The notes beneath the pieces were generated by a model that ran no database searches, was not told the DNA's origin, and saw only the letters and a program-made list of their open reading frames with translations. The position numbers were made by a program, and so were the translations under genes. From positions 124,001 through 188,000 of the forward strand of contig JAGTSE010000001.1 in assembly GCA_018261615.1 (NCBI GenBank): 64,000 bases of DNA. Reading direction: 5' to 3'. The DNA is from Pseudomonadota bacterium. GTDB lineage: Bacteria > Pseudomonadota > Gammaproteobacteria > Enterobacterales > Enterobacteriaceae. The number at the start of each line of letters is the position of its first letter. Positions within the stretch are counted from its first letter, which is position 1. This document shows positions 39,633 to 49,664 of this stretch, in pieces.

Positions 39633-39827
39633 ATGTTTACTTTTGCCCTGAGCGCCTGTTCCGGTCCGAATTACGCGTTACATACCAATGATGGACGCAC
39701 GATCGTCTTGGAAGGGAAACCGAAAACTGAAGATCAGACCGGCCTGATTTCGTATAAAGACGCTAACGGCAACGAACAGCAGATCAATCGTACCGACGTG
39801 AAAGAGATGGTCGCTCTGGATAAGTAA
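39633..39827 (+). CDS. ygdI: YgdI-like lipoprotein, normal start codon missing
   Basis: The reading frame matches the small lipoprotein YgdI (75 residues in E. coli). From 39603 it reads KKTAAIISACMFTFALSACS, a normal signal peptide and lipobox, then HTNDGRTIVLEGKPKTED and INRTDVKEMVALDK. The codon expected to be ATG before KKTAA is GAG (39600-39602), directly after AGAAGG. The frame stays open back to a stop at 39546 but has no ATG, GTG or TTG before ATG 39633. Starting there would leave only eight residues before the lipobox cysteine and no positive charge. The gene is therefore probably silent or uses a non-standard start (for example ATT 39585); a sequencing error is possible. The coordinates give only the first canonical start. 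Confidence 0.6.
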   Translation: MFTFALSACSGPNYALHTNDGRTIVLEGKPKTEDQTGLISYKDANGNEQQINRTDVKEMVALDK

Positions 39828-39843
39828 GCGCTGAACGTGGGGT

Positions 39844-40051
39844 AAAAAAAAGCACCGCAATCTTGCGGTGCTACATTAATCACTATGGACAGACAGGGTA
39901 AATGTACAGGAAGTGAAAAAGGGGTAGCGTCGCTACCGTGGTCTGAATCGCAGACCAATTGCAAACACAACAACACAACATCACAACCGTAAGCCAAAAG
40001 CCCTTCAGAACACGCATTCCAAAAAAAGCTCTTCGTTCCGGCTCAGGAAGT
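39844..40051 (-). ncRNA. gcvB: Small regulatory RNA GcvB
   Basis: Read on the minus strand, it begins ACTTCCTGAGCCGGAACG and contains the G/U-rich target-binding stretch GTTGTGATGTTGTGTTGTTG. It ends in the terminator AGCACCGCAA-GA-TTGCGGTGCT followed by seven or more T. The length of about 208 nt fits E. coli GcvB. It lies divergent from gcvA, as in E. coli. GcvB is induced by GcvA when glycine is plentiful and, with Hfq, represses many amino-acid and peptide transport mRNAs. Confidence 0.95.
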
Positions 40052-40057
40052 GCCGCC

Positions 40058-40063
40058 ACTATA
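40058..40063 (-). promoter_or_regulatory. -10 element of gcvB
   Basis: TATAGT on the minus strand lies 6 bp before the conserved GcvB 5' end at 40051. GcvA binding sites are expected just upstream, in the space shared with gcvA. Confidence 0.65.
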
Positions 40064-40179
40064 GGTATTTGCTGGTAGAAGCTCAACGGACAATTTATAA
40101 TGGCTCAGATAAAAAAAACTAATAGGTTAATCACTGTTTCCTTTTTGTTAAATTGCCTTTACATCTAAGTCTGAAAACC

Positions 40180-41094
40180 ATGTCCAAGCGATTACCACCA
40201 CTGAATGCATTACGTGTTTTTGATGCTGCCGCCCGCCATTTAAGTTTTACGCGCGCAGCCGATGAGCTTTTTGTGACGCAGGCCGCAGTAAGCCACCAAA
40301 TCAAGTCTCTCGAGGATTTTCTCGGGCTCAAGCTCTTTCGCCGACGCAACCGTTCGCTGCTGCTTACCGAAGAAGGCCAGAGTTATTTTCAGGATATCAA
40401 AGAGATATTTTCCCAGCTGACGGAAGCCACCCGTAAGTTGCAGGCGCGCAGTGCAAAAGGCGCGCTAACCGTCAGTTTGCTCCCCAGTTTCGCCATTCAG
40501 TGGATGGTGCCAAGGCTCTCCGACTTTAACTCAGCTTATCCGGGAATCGACGTTCGTATCCAGGCCGTTGACCGTCAGGAAGATAAACTGGCGGACGATG
40601 TCGACGTGGCGATTTTTTACGGGCGCGGTAACTGGCCGGGAATGCGTGTCGAAAAATTGTACGCAGAATATTTGCTGCCGGTCTGTTCACCGCTGTTGCT
40701 GACGGGTGATAAAGCGCTGAAAACGCCGCAAGATTTAGCGCACCACACTTTATTACACGACGCATCACGTCGCGACTGGCAAACTTATACGCGGCAATTA
40801 GGTCTTAACCTTAACGTTCAACAGGGCCCCATCTTCAGCCACAGCTCTATGGTGCTTCAGGCGGCCATCCACGGACAGGGGATCGCACTGGCCAACAACG
40901 TAATGGCGCAGTCCGAAATCGAGGCAGGCCGGCTAGTCTGCCCGTTTAATGATGTTCTGGTCAGTAAGAATGCGTTTTATCTGGTTTGTCATGACAGTCA
41001 GGCAGAACTGGGTAAAATAGCCGCCTTTCGTCAGTGGATCCTGGCCAAAGCGGCAAGCGAACAGGAAAAATTCCGTTTCCGTTATGAACATTAA
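40180..41094 (+). CDS. gcvA: Glycine cleavage regulator GcvA
   Basis: GcvA is a LysR-family regulator that activates gcvTHP and gcvB with glycine. It has 304 residues (305 in E. coli). The helix-turn-helix is FTRAADELFVTQAAVSHQIK (about 24-43), and the effector domain contains VSLLPSFAIQWMVPRL and DVDVAIFYGRG. ATG 40180 (MSKRLPPLNALRVFD) matches the family start. It is divergent from gcvB with about 130 bp between them. Confidence 0.97.
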   Translation: MSKRLPPLNALRVFDAAARHLSFTRAADELFVTQAAVSHQIKSLEDFLGLKLFRRRNRSLLLTEEGQSYFQDIKEIFSQLTEATRKLQARSAKGALTVSLLPSFAIQWMVPRLSDFNSAYPGIDVRIQAVDRQEDKLADDVDVAIFYGRGNWPGMRVEKLYAEYLLPVCSPLLLTGDKALKTPQDLAHHTLLHDASRRDWQTYTRQLGLNLNVQQGPIFSHSSMVLQAAIHGQGIALANNVMAQSEIEAGRLVCPFNDVLVSKNAFYLVCHDSQAELGKIAAFRQWILAKAASEQEKFRFRYEH

Positions 41095-41133
41095 TGCGCG
41101 CGCGTGGCGCGTATGACTTTTTAGGGGGCTCAC

Positions 41134-41529
41134 ATGACCAGCCGTTTTATGTTGATTTTCGCCGCGGTGAGCGGTTTTGTGTTTGTCGCGCTCGGCGCGT
41201 TCGGCGCACATGTTTTACGTAAATCTTTGGGTGTGCCAGAGATGAGCTGGATCCAGACCGGCCTCGAATATCAGGCATTCCACACGCTCGCCGTGCTCGG
41301 CCTTGCGGTGGCGATGCAGCGTCGAATCAGTATCTGGTTTTACTGGAGCAGTGTTTTTCTTGCGCTGGGCACCGTGCTGTTTAGCGGCAGCCTCTATTGC
41401 CTGGCGCTTTCGCATTTACGCCTGTGGGCGTTTGTTACGCCAGTCGGTGGGGTTTGTTTTTTAATCGGCTGGGCATTGATGTTGTTTGGCGCAATTCGTC
41501 TGAAACGTAGGGGCGTTGTTCATGAATAA
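41134..41529 (+). CDS. ygdD: DUF423 membrane protein YgdD
   Basis: This 131-residue inner-membrane protein has about four hydrophobic segments. It carries the DUF423 hallmark [12 protein letters not shown] near the N-terminus and ITPVGG-like [17 protein letters not shown] at the end. Function is unknown. It overlaps rlmM by 8 bp and follows gcvA by 39 bp, as in E. coli. Confidence 0.95.
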   Translation: MTSRFMLIFAAVSGFVFVALGAFGAHVLRKSLGVPEMSWIQTGLEYQAFHTLAVLGLAVAMQRRISIWFYWSSVFLALGTVLFSGSLYCLALSHLRLWAFVTPVGGVCFLIGWALMLFGAIRLKRRGVVHE

Positions 41530-42622
41530 AGTGGTATTGCTGTGCCGCCCGGGTTTTGAGAAAGAGTGCGCAGCCGAAATTACCGATAAAGCCGGCCGCC
41601 TTGAAGTGTTTGGTTTTGCCCGGGTGAAAGAGAATTCGGGCTATGTCGTGTTCGAGTGCTATCAGGAAAACGATGCGGACAAGGTGGCGCGCGAGCTGCC
41701 GTTTAGCTCGCTGATTTTTGCCCGCCAGATGTTTGTCGTGGGTGAATTGCTACGCGATCTGCCGCCGGATGACCGCATTACGCCGATCGTCGGTATGTTG
41801 CAGGGTGTAGTGGAGAAAGCCGGGGATTTGCGCGTCGAGGTAGCCGATACCAACGAAAGCAAAGAGCTGATGAAGTTCTGCCGCAAGTTCACCGTGCCGC
41901 TGCGAGGTGCGTTGCGTGAAGCGGGGGTGCTGGCGCGCAGTGATTCGACGAAACGTCCGGTGGTGCATATCTTCTTTATTGCCCCCGGTTGCTGCTATAC
42001 CGGTTATTCGTATTCTTATAACAATTCGCCGTTCTATATGGGCATTCCGCGCCTGAAGTTCCCGTCGGATGCGCCGAGTCGTTCAACCCTAAAACTGGAA
42101 GAGGCGTTCCACGTCTTTATTCCTGCGGACGAGTGGGATGAGCGCCTGGCCAACGGCATGTACGCGGTGGATCTCGGCGCCTGTCCTGGCGGCTGGACCT
42201 ATCAACTGGTGAAACGCAATATGTGGGTGGCTTCAGTGGATAACGGCCCGATGGCGCAAAGCCTGATGGATACCGGGCAGGTCACCTGGCTACGGGAAGA
42301 CGGTTTCCGCTATCGGCCAAACCGCAATAATATCTCGTGGATGGTGTGCGATATGGTGGAGAAACCGGCGAAAGTCGCCGCGCTGATGGCACAGTGGCTG
42401 GTTCAGGGCTGGTGCCGCGAAACCATTTTCAACCTGAAGCTGCCGATGAAAAAACGCTACGAAGAGGTGTCAAATAACCTCGCCTATATCCAGCAGCAGC
42501 TGGATGAACATAATATCGCGGCGCAAATTCAGGCGCGCCAGCTATACCACGATCGCGAAGAAGTCACGGTCCATGTGCGCCGTATGTGGGCGGCCGTTGG
42601 CGGTCGTCGCGACGAGCGTTAA
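41522..42622 (+). CDS. rlmM: 23S rRNA 2'-O-ribose methyltransferase RlmM
   Basis: RlmM methylates the ribose of C2498 in 23S rRNA using S-adenosylmethionine. It has 366 residues, as in E. coli. An N-terminal THUMP-type region precedes the methyltransferase domain with [17 protein letters not shown] (SAM loop) and the catalytic-site segment [17 protein letters not shown] 41522 overlaps ygdD; a TTG two codons upstream is less likely. Confidence 0.96.
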   Translation: MNKVVLLCRPGFEKECAAEITDKAGRLEVFGFARVKENSGYVVFECYQENDADKVARELPFSSLIFARQMFVVGELLRDLPPDDRITPIVGMLQGVVEKAGDLRVEVADTNESKELMKFCRKFTVPLRGALREAGVLARSDSTKRPVVHIFFIAPGCCYTGYSYSYNNSPFYMGIPRLKFPSDAPSRSTLKLEEAFHVFIPADEWDERLANGMYAVDLGACPGGWTYQLVKRNMWVASVDNGPMAQSLMDTGQVTWLREDGFRYRPNRNNISWMVCDMVEKPAKVAALMAQWLVQGWCRETIFNLKLPMKKRYEEVSNNLAYIQQQLDEHNIAAQIQARQLYHDREEVTVHVRRMWAAVGGRRDER

Positions 42623-42629
42623 AAGCAAC

Positions 42630-42652
42630 TGAGCCGGGCAATGTCCGGCTCA
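42630..42652. terminator. Hairpin between convergent rlmM and fucR
   Basis: TGAGCCGG-GCAATGT-CCGGCTCA is a perfect 8-bp stem that includes the fucR stop codon. It has no T-run on either side, so termination strength is uncertain. Confidence 0.45.
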
Positions 42653-43360
42653 GGCGAGTTTGCTGTCAGAGACAATATGCGTCACATCATCCAGGTGCCC
42701 AATCTGCGCCTCTCCCGAACGATTGAATTTACTCTTATCGATCAGCAGTAACGACTGCGCTGCGCGTTTCAGCAGAATGGATTTAAATTCGGCATTGTAG
42801 GTGTTTGAATCCCAGAGCGCGCCGCTGCTGTCGATCCCTTCGCAGGAAAAAATAAACAGGTCGATATCGAGACATTTGAGCTGGGAGATGAGCGACGGAT
42901 TGACGTAGCAGCCATATTTGCGCTCCAGCGTGCCGCCGGAACTGATCAGTTGCAGATGTTCACGCTTGCCCAGCTCCTGGCAAATTGGGTGGCTGTTGGT
43001 AAAGACATGGAGATTGCAATCCGGTAACTGACGGGCGAGATACCAGCAAGTAGAGCTGGCGTCCAGTGCGATCACCATGCCTTCCTCTATCCAGCCGATC
43101 GCTTCGCGGGCGATATCGGCCTTGTGGGCGTAATGGCTTTTCAGGCGGATATGAAAGGGATCGCCGCTGTCCTGGTTTTCCTGGTGGAGCGTCCTGGCGC
43201 GCCCGTGATTGCGCAGCACTTTTCCCTGCGCCTGCAATTCACTGAGATCGCGGCGAATCGTCTCTTTACTAACGTTGAGCTGCACTGACAATGCTTCGGT
43301 TGTCAGGCTCTGGTGATGCCTCAACAGATCGATGATGGTTTGTTGGCGTGCCGCTTTCAT
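42650..43360 (-). CDS. fucR: L-fucose operon activator FucR
   Basis: FucR is a DeoR-family regulator that activates the fuc operons with fuculose-1-phosphate. It has 236 residues from ATG 43360 (243 in E. coli). The helix-turn-helix is LTTEALSVQLNVSKETIRRD; the sugar-phosphate sensor domain contains ALDASSTCWYLARQLPD and LLLIDKSKFNRSG. An in-frame ATG six codons upstream (43378) is possible. The C-terminus is shorter than in E. coli. It is last in the fucPIKUR operon. Confidence 0.95.
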   Translation of the reverse strand: MKAARQQTIIDLLRHHQSLTTEALSVQLNVSKETIRRDLSELQAQGKVLRNHGRARTLHQENQDSGDPFHIRLKSHYAHKADIAREAIGWIEEGMVIALDASSTCWYLARQLPDCNLHVFTNSHPICQELGKREHLQLISSGGTLERKYGCYVNPSLISQLKCLDIDLFIFSCEGIDSSGALWDSNTYNAEFKSILLKRAAQSLLLIDKSKFNRSGEAQIGHLDDVTHIVSDSKLA

Positions 43361-43420
43361 CTGCTCTTCTTCCGTCATCCGATGAAGGCCCGTATCATGT
43401 GGGCGTTCCGGGCAAAAAGA

Positions 43421-43843
43421 TTACGGTGTTACCCCTTTTTTTAAAAGTATATTCCCATACTTCGCGCATTCTCCTGTGATAACGATCGCAAAGGCTTTTT
43501 GCGCCCGCGCGTAAAAAGCAAAGCGATCGATGTGAGTGAAAGGGGGGCAGGGCGATTGCACCGAGAGCGCATTGCGATAGCGTGCTTCGACATCAGGATC
43601 GAGCGTATCGCCTTCAACGGGGCTCATCATCACTAACGGCGGTGCGTAACTGTCGAGTTCGAACAGCGGAATAATGGCGCTCAGTAGTCTGTCTATCGGC
43701 AAACCATCGGCGCGGATCACTTGCGGACCAGCACTGTGCGCCGGGAAGTGGGCATCGGAAAAAATAATCTCATCTCCGTGTCCCATCTCCGCCAGCGCCT
43801 TTAATAGCTCAGGGGATATTAATGGCGAAATCGTTTTTAACAT
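43421..43843 (-). CDS. fucU: L-fucose mutarotase FucU
   Basis: FucU interconverts the alpha and beta anomers of L-fucose. It has 140 residues, as in E. coli, with the RbsD/FucU-family motif [19 protein letters not shown] containing the catalytic histidine. ATG 43843 follows AAGGAG, and only one base separates it from the fucK stop. Confidence 0.96.
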   Translation of the reverse strand: MLKTISPLISPELLKALAEMGHGDEIIFSDAHFPAHSAGPQVIRADGLPIDRLLSAIIPLFELDSYAPPLVMMSPVEGDTLDPDVEARYRNALSVQSPCPPFTHIDRFAFYARAQKAFAIVITGECAKYGNILLKKGVTP

Positions 43844-43844
43844 T

Positions 43845-45263
43845 TCACACTCCTTCAATGAGTTCGGTTACGGTTTCCGGCCAGAAATAGCGGTACTGAT
43901 AGCGCACCTGCGCGCGGGCCTGCTCCGGGCTACTGAAAACGCCAATGCCATACCAGCCGAACATCGCTGCGCCTGCCACGGTGGTTTCCGCATCTTCCAG
44001 CACTTTGATCGGCATGTTGAGGCGGTTGGCTTTTATTTGATTCCATAAGGTGTTACGGCTTCCGCCGCCGACGAGTAACAGTTCGGTGGCCTGAAAACGA
44101 CCGATTTGTTCCAGTGTTTGCAGATTACGCTTAAGCTGGTCTGTTAACCCTTCCAGCGCCGCGCGGTAGAAGTGGCCGCGCGTGGTGTTTAGCGTAACGC
44201 CTTGCCAGCCTGCGTGGTGGCTGCTCAGCAGATCGCACTGCATGATTACGCCCTCGGCACCTGATGGAATGTTGCGCGCCTCGTCAATCAACGTTTGCCA
44301 GGGTGTTTCTCGCGTCCACAACAGTTCGCGCACCCACTCCAGTACGCCAGAAGCCAGCCACTGCATGCCGGGGTTATACCATTCTGGCTGGCTATCCAGT
44401 TCGCAGGTAGATCCAGCGTGCTGGCTTAGTAAAGTGGTATCGACCTGCGCACTGCGCGCCATCAGGATCTCCCACGTTCCAGATGAGAGCACCACATCAT
44501 CCTGCTGCGCGCCTGCGCCAAAGAGCGCGAACTGAGTGTCATGCCCCGCCGAAATAATCGGGATGCCCGCAGGAAGCCCGAGCAGTTGTGCGCCCCCGGC
44601 TTGCAGTAGACCTATTTGCTCTCCTGCTTCGACCAAACGGGGGAACAGGCGGCGCGGCAAACCCGCAGCTTGCAGAATTGGTGGGCTGAAATCGCGTTGA
44701 TGAATATTCAGCAGTTGGCTGGTGCCAGCCATAGTGATATCGGTAGTGAATTCGCCGCTTAAGCGCTGGTTGATAAGTGAAGAGAGAAACAGCCATGCAT
44801 GCGCACGCTTTAGCAGTTGCGGATGGTTCTCTTTTAGCCACACCAGCTTATAGAGCGTATTAAAGGCAAATGCTCCGACCCCGGAGATGGCCTGCAACTG
44901 TTGCGGTGACATCAAACGGCTGATGTTCTCCATCACCGCTATGGTTCGCGGGCATTTCCAGCTGATGACCGGATAGAGTAGTTTGCCGTGCTCGTCGACA
45001 AGCGCGCCGTCGACACCAAAGGTGGTGACCGTGATGCCGCGAACATTGCACATCGATAGCGTGGCAGTGAGTTGTCGGCAGCAAGTAGCGAAGCGTTGCA
45101 AAATGGCCTCCAGCGACCATTGATGCCAGGCGCTGTTTTGCGCAGCCATCTCGCTGGCATTTTCCGTTGCCGCGCGGGCAACGATGTTTCCATGGCGGTC
45201 AACGGCGATTGCTCGCACGTTGGTGGCGCCGCAATCGAGGACCAGTATGACGTCTTGTTTCAT
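43845..45263 (-). CDS. fucK: L-fuculokinase FucK
   Basis: FucK phosphorylates L-fuculose to L-fuculose-1-phosphate. It has 472 residues. The FGGY-family ATPase fold has [14 protein letters not shown] at the N-terminus, [11 protein letters not shown], and the late [21 protein letters not shown] 45263 matches the E. coli start; the open frame continues over 110 codons further upstream into the fucI gap without homology. It is third in fucPIKUR. Confidence 0.97.
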   Translation of the reverse strand: MKQDVILVLDCGATNVRAIAVDRHGNIVARAATENASEMAAQNSAWHQWSLEAILQRFATCCRQLTATLSMCNVRGITVTTFGVDGALVDEHGKLLYPVISWKCPRTIAVMENISRLMSPQQLQAISGVGAFAFNTLYKLVWLKENHPQLLKRAHAWLFLSSLINQRLSGEFTTDITMAGTSQLLNIHQRDFSPPILQAAGLPRRLFPRLVEAGEQIGLLQAGGAQLLGLPAGIPIISAGHDTQFALFGAGAQQDDVVLSSGTWEILMARSAQVDTTLLSQHAGSTCELDSQPEWYNPGMQWLASGVLEWVRELLWTRETPWQTLIDEARNIPSGAEGVIMQCDLLSSHHAGWQGVTLNTTRGHFYRAALEGLTDQLKRNLQTLEQIGRFQATELLLVGGGSRNTLWNQIKANRLNMPIKVLEDAETTVAGAAMFGWYGIGVFSSPEQARAQVRYQYRYFWPETVTELIEGV

Positions 45264-45319
45264 GCTAACCCCTGAAAAATCAATAAAGCCCGGTAAAATT
45301 GCATCTCCGGGCAACAACA

Positions 45320-47098
45320 TTAACCGCGTTTGTAGAGCGGGCCGTAATTCTGGCAGGCGCGATAATCCTGGCCTTCGCTGTCCATACCATGCGCGGCCCA
45401 GGCTGAAGGACGATAGATTTCCTCGTCCTCCACGTTGTGCATGCTCACCGGAATGCGCAGCATGGCGGCAAGGGTGATAAAGTCTGCTCCTACGTGACCG
45501 ATAGTCAGCACGCCGTGATTCGCGCCCCAGTTCGCCATCACCGAATAGACATCGGCAAACGGGCCTTTGCCGGTCAGGCGCGGTACAAACCAAGTGGTGG
45601 GCCAAGTGGAGTTCGTCCGTGCGTTAAGTGTTTCGTGCACGGCTTCCGGTAATTCAACGCTCCATCCTTCAGCGATTTGGAGCACCGGGCCGAGGCCTTT
45701 AATCAGGTTGATACGGCTCATGGTGAATGGAACGCTGCCTTCGGTAAGAAAGCGGGAAGAGAAACCACCGCCACGGAAATATTCATGGATCGCCGGGCAC
45801 CATTCGGTGGCGGCCAGACAAGCATCGGCTTCCTGCTGGCTGATTTCCCAGTGGGGTTTCATAGTGGGTTTGCCCGCACTGTCACGCTGTTTACAGCAAC
45901 CATCCAGCGCAGCCGAACCCGAGTTAATCAGGTGAATAATACCGTGTTCAGCCAACCCGTGCAGTGTTTGCCCCGTCACGCGCTGAACGGCCTCCGGTGA
46001 CCAGTACGTCCGCACATCGGCAAACACCTGTGCGGTGCCGGTGAGTTGGTGACCGAACAACATAGCCACGCCGTTAAGGCTGTCATTTTCTGTCGCAACC
46101 ACCAGCGACTCGCGCACGCCGTTCCAGTCAAATGAGCTATTGAGTAGCGCTTCGGCGGTATCGCCATTCGGGTATTGATCGGTCCAGTGGCGCTGGCCCT
46201 GGAAACCGGCAGCGATGGCGTTGTAACCGAGTGACTCTTCTACGCGTCCTTTTTCGGCGAGCTTCGCATTGCCCTGCATCATGTCGCGAATACACATTGC
46301 CATCAGCAGACTCTCTTTCAGCACACTGCGGCTTTGAGATTCATTACGTTTGTACTGTTCTGCATTCTGGTCTTCGCCATAGCGAAAATGTTTATCCGCC
46401 CACGCCAGCGCCATCTCCAGCTCTGTCTCGTCATAAATTTTCTGATCGATGCGACGGCGCAATTCGGTCATATCCACCGCCTGCACTTTCATACCAAGCC
46501 AGGATTCGAAGAAGTTGTGGTCGACAATGGAACCGGCAATCCCCATCGACACTCCCCCCACCGAGAGGTAACTTTTCCCCTTCAGGCTGGCAACCGCCAG
46601 ACCCGCGCGGGCAAAGCGCAGTAGTTTCTCTTCGACATCCGCCGGGATAGAAGAGTCATCCGCATCCTGCACATCGTGACCGTAAATAGAAAATGCCGGG
46701 ATCCCTTTCTGGCTGTGCGCCGCCAGCGCTGCAGCCAGATAAACGGCACCAGGACGTTCAGTGCCGTTGAAACCCCAGATAGCTTTCGGACGCAACGGAT
46801 CCATATCGATGGTTTCGCTGCCGTAGCACCAACACGGCGTAACCGTAATAGTGGCTCCCACATTTTGCTGGCTGAATTTCTCTTCGCAGGCGGCGGCTTC
46901 TGTCATGCCGGCAATACAGGTATCTGCAATGACACACTCAATCTCTGCGCCGCTGGCATGGCGAAGCTTTTCGCGGATAAGCGCCGCAGTGGCTTTTGCC
47001 ATATTCATAGTTTGCTCTTCCAGCGATTCACGTACACCCATGCGACGTCCATCAATCACCGGGCGAATACCGATTTTTGGCAGGTTGGTTTTTCTCAT
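45320..47098 (-). CDS. fucI: L-fucose isomerase FucI
   Basis: FucI converts L-fucose to L-fuculose using Mn2+. It has 592 residues (591 in E. coli). Conserved stretches are [20 protein letters not shown] at the N-terminus, the metal-binding region [20 protein letters not shown], and [16 protein letters not shown] at the end. ATG 47098 follows GAGGGAC; an upstream ATG at 47113 is rejected on spacing. Confidence 0.97.
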   Translation of the reverse strand: MRKTNLPKIGIRPVIDGRRMGVRESLEEQTMNMAKATAALIREKLRHASGAEIECVIADTCIAGMTEAAACEEKFSQQNVGATITVTPCWCYGSETIDMDPLRPKAIWGFNGTERPGAVYLAAALAAHSQKGIPAFSIYGHDVQDADDSSIPADVEEKLLRFARAGLAVASLKGKSYLSVGGVSMGIAGSIVDHNFFESWLGMKVQAVDMTELRRRIDQKIYDETELEMALAWADKHFRYGEDQNAEQYKRNESQSRSVLKESLLMAMCIRDMMQGNAKLAEKGRVEESLGYNAIAAGFQGQRHWTDQYPNGDTAEALLNSSFDWNGVRESLVVATENDSLNGVAMLFGHQLTGTAQVFADVRTYWSPEAVQRVTGQTLHGLAEHGIIHLINSGSAALDGCCKQRDSAGKPTMKPHWEISQQEADACLAATEWCPAIHEYFRGGGFSSRFLTEGSVPFTMSRINLIKGLGPVLQIAEGWSVELPEAVHETLNARTNSTWPTTWFVPRLTGKGPFADVYSVMANWGANHGVLTIGHVGADFITLAAMLRIPVSMHNVEDEEIYRPSAWAAHGMDSEGQDYRACQNYGPLYKRG

Positions 47099-47130
47099 TA
47101 CTAAGTCCCTCACGTTATGCGGAAAATGGT

Positions 47131-48435
47131 TTAGTTCGATTGCGAACGGAAACGGGCGAAGATGAATATGATGGCAAAGCAGGCGGCCGGTACCAGTTCA
47201 GCCGTCGGGATCTGGCCTGCGGCATCGCTGACAAATCCCATCACCGGCGTCACAATGCCGCCGCCAATGATAGTCATGACGATAAAAGACGAACCGTACT
47301 TGGTATCCTGACCAAGGTTTTTGATCCCCAGCGAGAATATGGTCGGATATTGAATCGACATAAATGCACTGCACAGCGTCAGGGCCATCAGGCCAATATG
47401 TCCGCCGCAAAAAGCAGAAATCAGACACATGATCATCGCCAGCAGTGCGTAGGTGGCCAATACTTTCTCGGGCGCGAAGCGGCGGATAAGCCAGGTGCCG
47501 GAAAAACGGCCAATGAAGAAGCAGACCATCGTGCCGGTCAGGTAGTTGGCGGCAAAGCCTGGCGTCATGCCGGGGATCTCTTCAATCGCATAGCGAATTA
47601 AATAACTCCAGCAGGCGGTTTGCGCACCGACATAGCAGAACTGCGCCAGCACCGCCCATCGCCAGTGGCGAATACGCAGCAGGCGGGCGAAAGAGGCCAG
47701 GAAAGAGCCCTGCGCAATATCGCTGTGATCGTCACTTTGCAGCGCCGGGAAGCGGGTGAGTATGATCAACAGCGCGACCAGCAACACAATCGCTACGATA
47801 ATCATGTACGGCATCTGTACTGACAACACCAGACTGTGTTTGTAGGTACTCAGTTGCTCTGCTGTCATACTGTCGAGCGCTTCTTGCGGCTGGTGCGGCA
47901 CGTTGGACAAAATCAGGCTTTGACCAAACACAACGGCGATAATAGCGCCGAAAGAGTTGAATGTTTGCGCCAGGTTGAGCCGGAAGTGTCCGCCGCTTTC
48001 CGGCCCCAATACGGTGACAAAAGGATTCGCTGCTGTTTCAAGGCAACCTAAACCAGCGGCAATAATAAAAAGCCCCACTAAGAATAAAGTGTAATTCATC
48101 ATTTCAGCGGCTGGCCAAAATAGCGCGGCGCCACAGGCATATAAGAATAACCCGGTAATTATTCCGACTTTATAGCTCAGTTTTTTCATTAGCAAGCCAG
48201 CGGGAATTGGAATGACAAAATAACCGAAGTAAAACGCCGACTGAATCAATCCGGCCTGGAAGTTGGATAAGGTGAAAGCCTGCTGAAATTGCGGTAATAA
48301 AATGTCGTTTAAATTATTAGCTACGGCCCAAAGAAAAAACAGTGAGCAGAGCAAGGCAAATGGAATAATATGGCGTTTGCTTTGTTCCACATCGACTGCG
48401 CGAAAACTTTGCGTTTGGCTTGATGTATTTCCCAT
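47131..48435 (-). CDS. fucP: L-fucose:H+ symporter FucP
   Basis: FucP is a major-facilitator-family inner-membrane symporter. It has 434 residues (438 in E. coli) and twelve hydrophobic segments. The conserved [18 protein letters not shown] and [13 protein letters not shown] carry the residues for proton coupling and fucose binding known in E. coli FucP (Asp46, Glu135). It is the first gene of fucPIKUR and divergent from fucA. Confidence 0.97.
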   Translation of the reverse strand: MGNTSSQTQSFRAVDVEQSKRHIIPFALLCSLFFLWAVANNLNDILLPQFQQAFTLSNFQAGLIQSAFYFGYFVIPIPAGLLMKKLSYKVGIITGLFLYACGAALFWPAAEMMNYTLFLVGLFIIAAGLGCLETAANPFVTVLGPESGGHFRLNLAQTFNSFGAIIAVVFGQSLILSNVPHQPQEALDSMTAEQLSTYKHSLVLSVQMPYMIIVAIVLLVALLIILTRFPALQSDDHSDIAQGSFLASFARLLRIRHWRWAVLAQFCYVGAQTACWSYLIRYAIEEIPGMTPGFAANYLTGTMVCFFIGRFSGTWLIRRFAPEKVLATYALLAMIMCLISAFCGGHIGLMALTLCSAFMSIQYPTIFSLGIKNLGQDTKYGSSFIVMTIIGGGIVTPVMGFVSDAAGQIPTAELVPAACFAIIFIFARFRSQSN

Positions 48436-48969
48436 AGCACCCTCATTGGTTCAGAAACAGGTTCATTCAGTATCTGGCTGGCCCGATTTCCCTGCATATC
48501 ACTTCCGGGTAATTCGCAAATAAAACTGGCGCAGGCAGGAATGCTTAAAATGATTTTCAAATAAATGTGCTTGCTTAATATGATGATGGTCACATTTATG
48601 CTTGTAAGGTGCCGTTGTGTGATTATCATCACCTTTATTTACTGAAAGGGATGACCGTTTAATTAAATAAAATTTAAAACCCACAGGGAATATGACCGAA
48701 TTAATTTCTTCTCACGCAAACGGGCATCTATTGTTGGGGGTGAATGACCGTATTTAATTAAAATGCTCAAAACAGTCACTCGGCTGTAGAGTAAATAATT
48801 TTTTTTGATGCTTGTTTTACTTGTTTAATTGAAATTCATCACAAAATAAGAATCGAAAAATATATTTTTGCCAGCACAGCCTGATGATAACAATGAATTA
48901 TTCGGAAAATTCAACAGGGCGGCTATTACGTTCTGTTGAGCCATTTTGCATCACTCAGCGAGGTAAAGA
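48436..48969. promoter_or_regulatory. 534-bp divergent fucP-fucA control region
   Basis: No credible gene is seen here; the region is A/T-rich. CRP-like sites are TATGA-TGATGG-TCACA (48579-48594), TGTGA-TTATCA-TCACC (48618-48633) and ATTGA-AATTCA-TCACA (48828-48843), to be compared with TGTGA-N6-TCACA. Control by CRP and FucR is established for E. coli fuc. The FucR sites cannot be assigned by eye. Confidence 0.6.
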
Positions 48970-49617
48970 ATGGAACGAAACAGACTGGCCCGGCAGATTA
49001 TTGAGACTTGCCTGGAGATGACGCGTCTTGGTCTGAACCAGGGAACCGCAGGCAACGTTAGTGTGCGTTATCAGGGGGGGATGTTAATTACCCCGACGGG
49101 CATTCCCTATGAGAAACTAGCGGAATCGCACATTGTTTATATTGATGCGCAAGGGCAACACGAAACGGGCAAGTTGCCCTCAAGCGAGTGGCGTTTTCAC
49201 CAGGCCGCTTACCAGACTCGCCCGGAAGCCAACGCGGTGGTGCATAACCACGCGGTACACTGTACGGCGGTGTCGATCCTCAATCGTCCTATTCCTGCTA
49301 TCCACTATATGATTGCGGCTGCGGGTGGCAATTCCATTCCGTGTGCCCCTTATGCCACATTTGGTACACGTGAACTCTCTGAGCATGTCGCCGTGGCGCT
49401 GCAATACTGTAAAGCCACGCTGTTGCAGCATCACGGTTTGATTGTCTGTGAAGATAATCTGGAAAAGGCGCTCTGGCTGGCCCATGAAGTGGAAGTGCTG
49501 GCGCAGCTCTATCTCAGCACGCTGGCGGTGGTTGATCCGGTGCCAGTGCTGGATGACGAGGCCATCGCCATTGTGCTGGAAAAATTCAAAACCTACGGTT
49601 TGCGTATAGAAGAGTGA
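48970..49617 (+). CDS. fucA: L-fuculose-phosphate aldolase FucA
   Basis: FucA splits L-fuculose-1-phosphate into dihydroxyacetone phosphate and L-lactaldehyde. It has 215 residues, as in E. coli. The zinc ligands lie in VVHNHAVHCT (His92, His94) and LLQHHGL (His155), and the catalytic Glu73 is in SSEWRFH. In E. coli fucO (lactaldehyde reductase) follows; here a terminator and the oppositely oriented iap gene follow instead. Confidence 0.97.
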   Translation: MERNRLARQIIETCLEMTRLGLNQGTAGNVSVRYQGGMLITPTGIPYEKLAESHIVYIDAQGQHETGKLPSSEWRFHQAAYQTRPEANAVVHNHAVHCTAVSILNRPIPAIHYMIAAAGGNSIPCAPYATFGTRELSEHVAVALQYCKATLLQHHGLIVCEDNLEKALWLAHEVEVLAQLYLSTLAVVDPVPVLDDEAIAIVLEKFKTYGLRIEE

Positions 49618-49634
49618 TAAGCCCGCAGTAAGAA

Positions 49635-49657
49635 AGGCGCCCTGTTTTCAGGACGCC
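49635..49657. terminator. Hairpin between convergent fucA and iap
   Basis: GGCG-C-CCTG-TTTT-CAGG-A-CGCC forms an 8-bp stem with one mismatched pair, 18 bp after the fucA stop. There is no strong T-run. Confidence 0.5.
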
Positions 49658-49664
49658 TGGGCGC

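Noticed and set aside
39851..39872. Terminator assigned to ygdI on the plus strand
   Set aside because: The T-run lies on the minus strand; this is the gcvB terminator, though it could weakly serve ygdI too.
45264..45605. Extension of fucK by more than 110 residues
   Set aside because: It overlaps fucI in another frame and lacks homology; ATG 45263 matches the FucK N-terminus.
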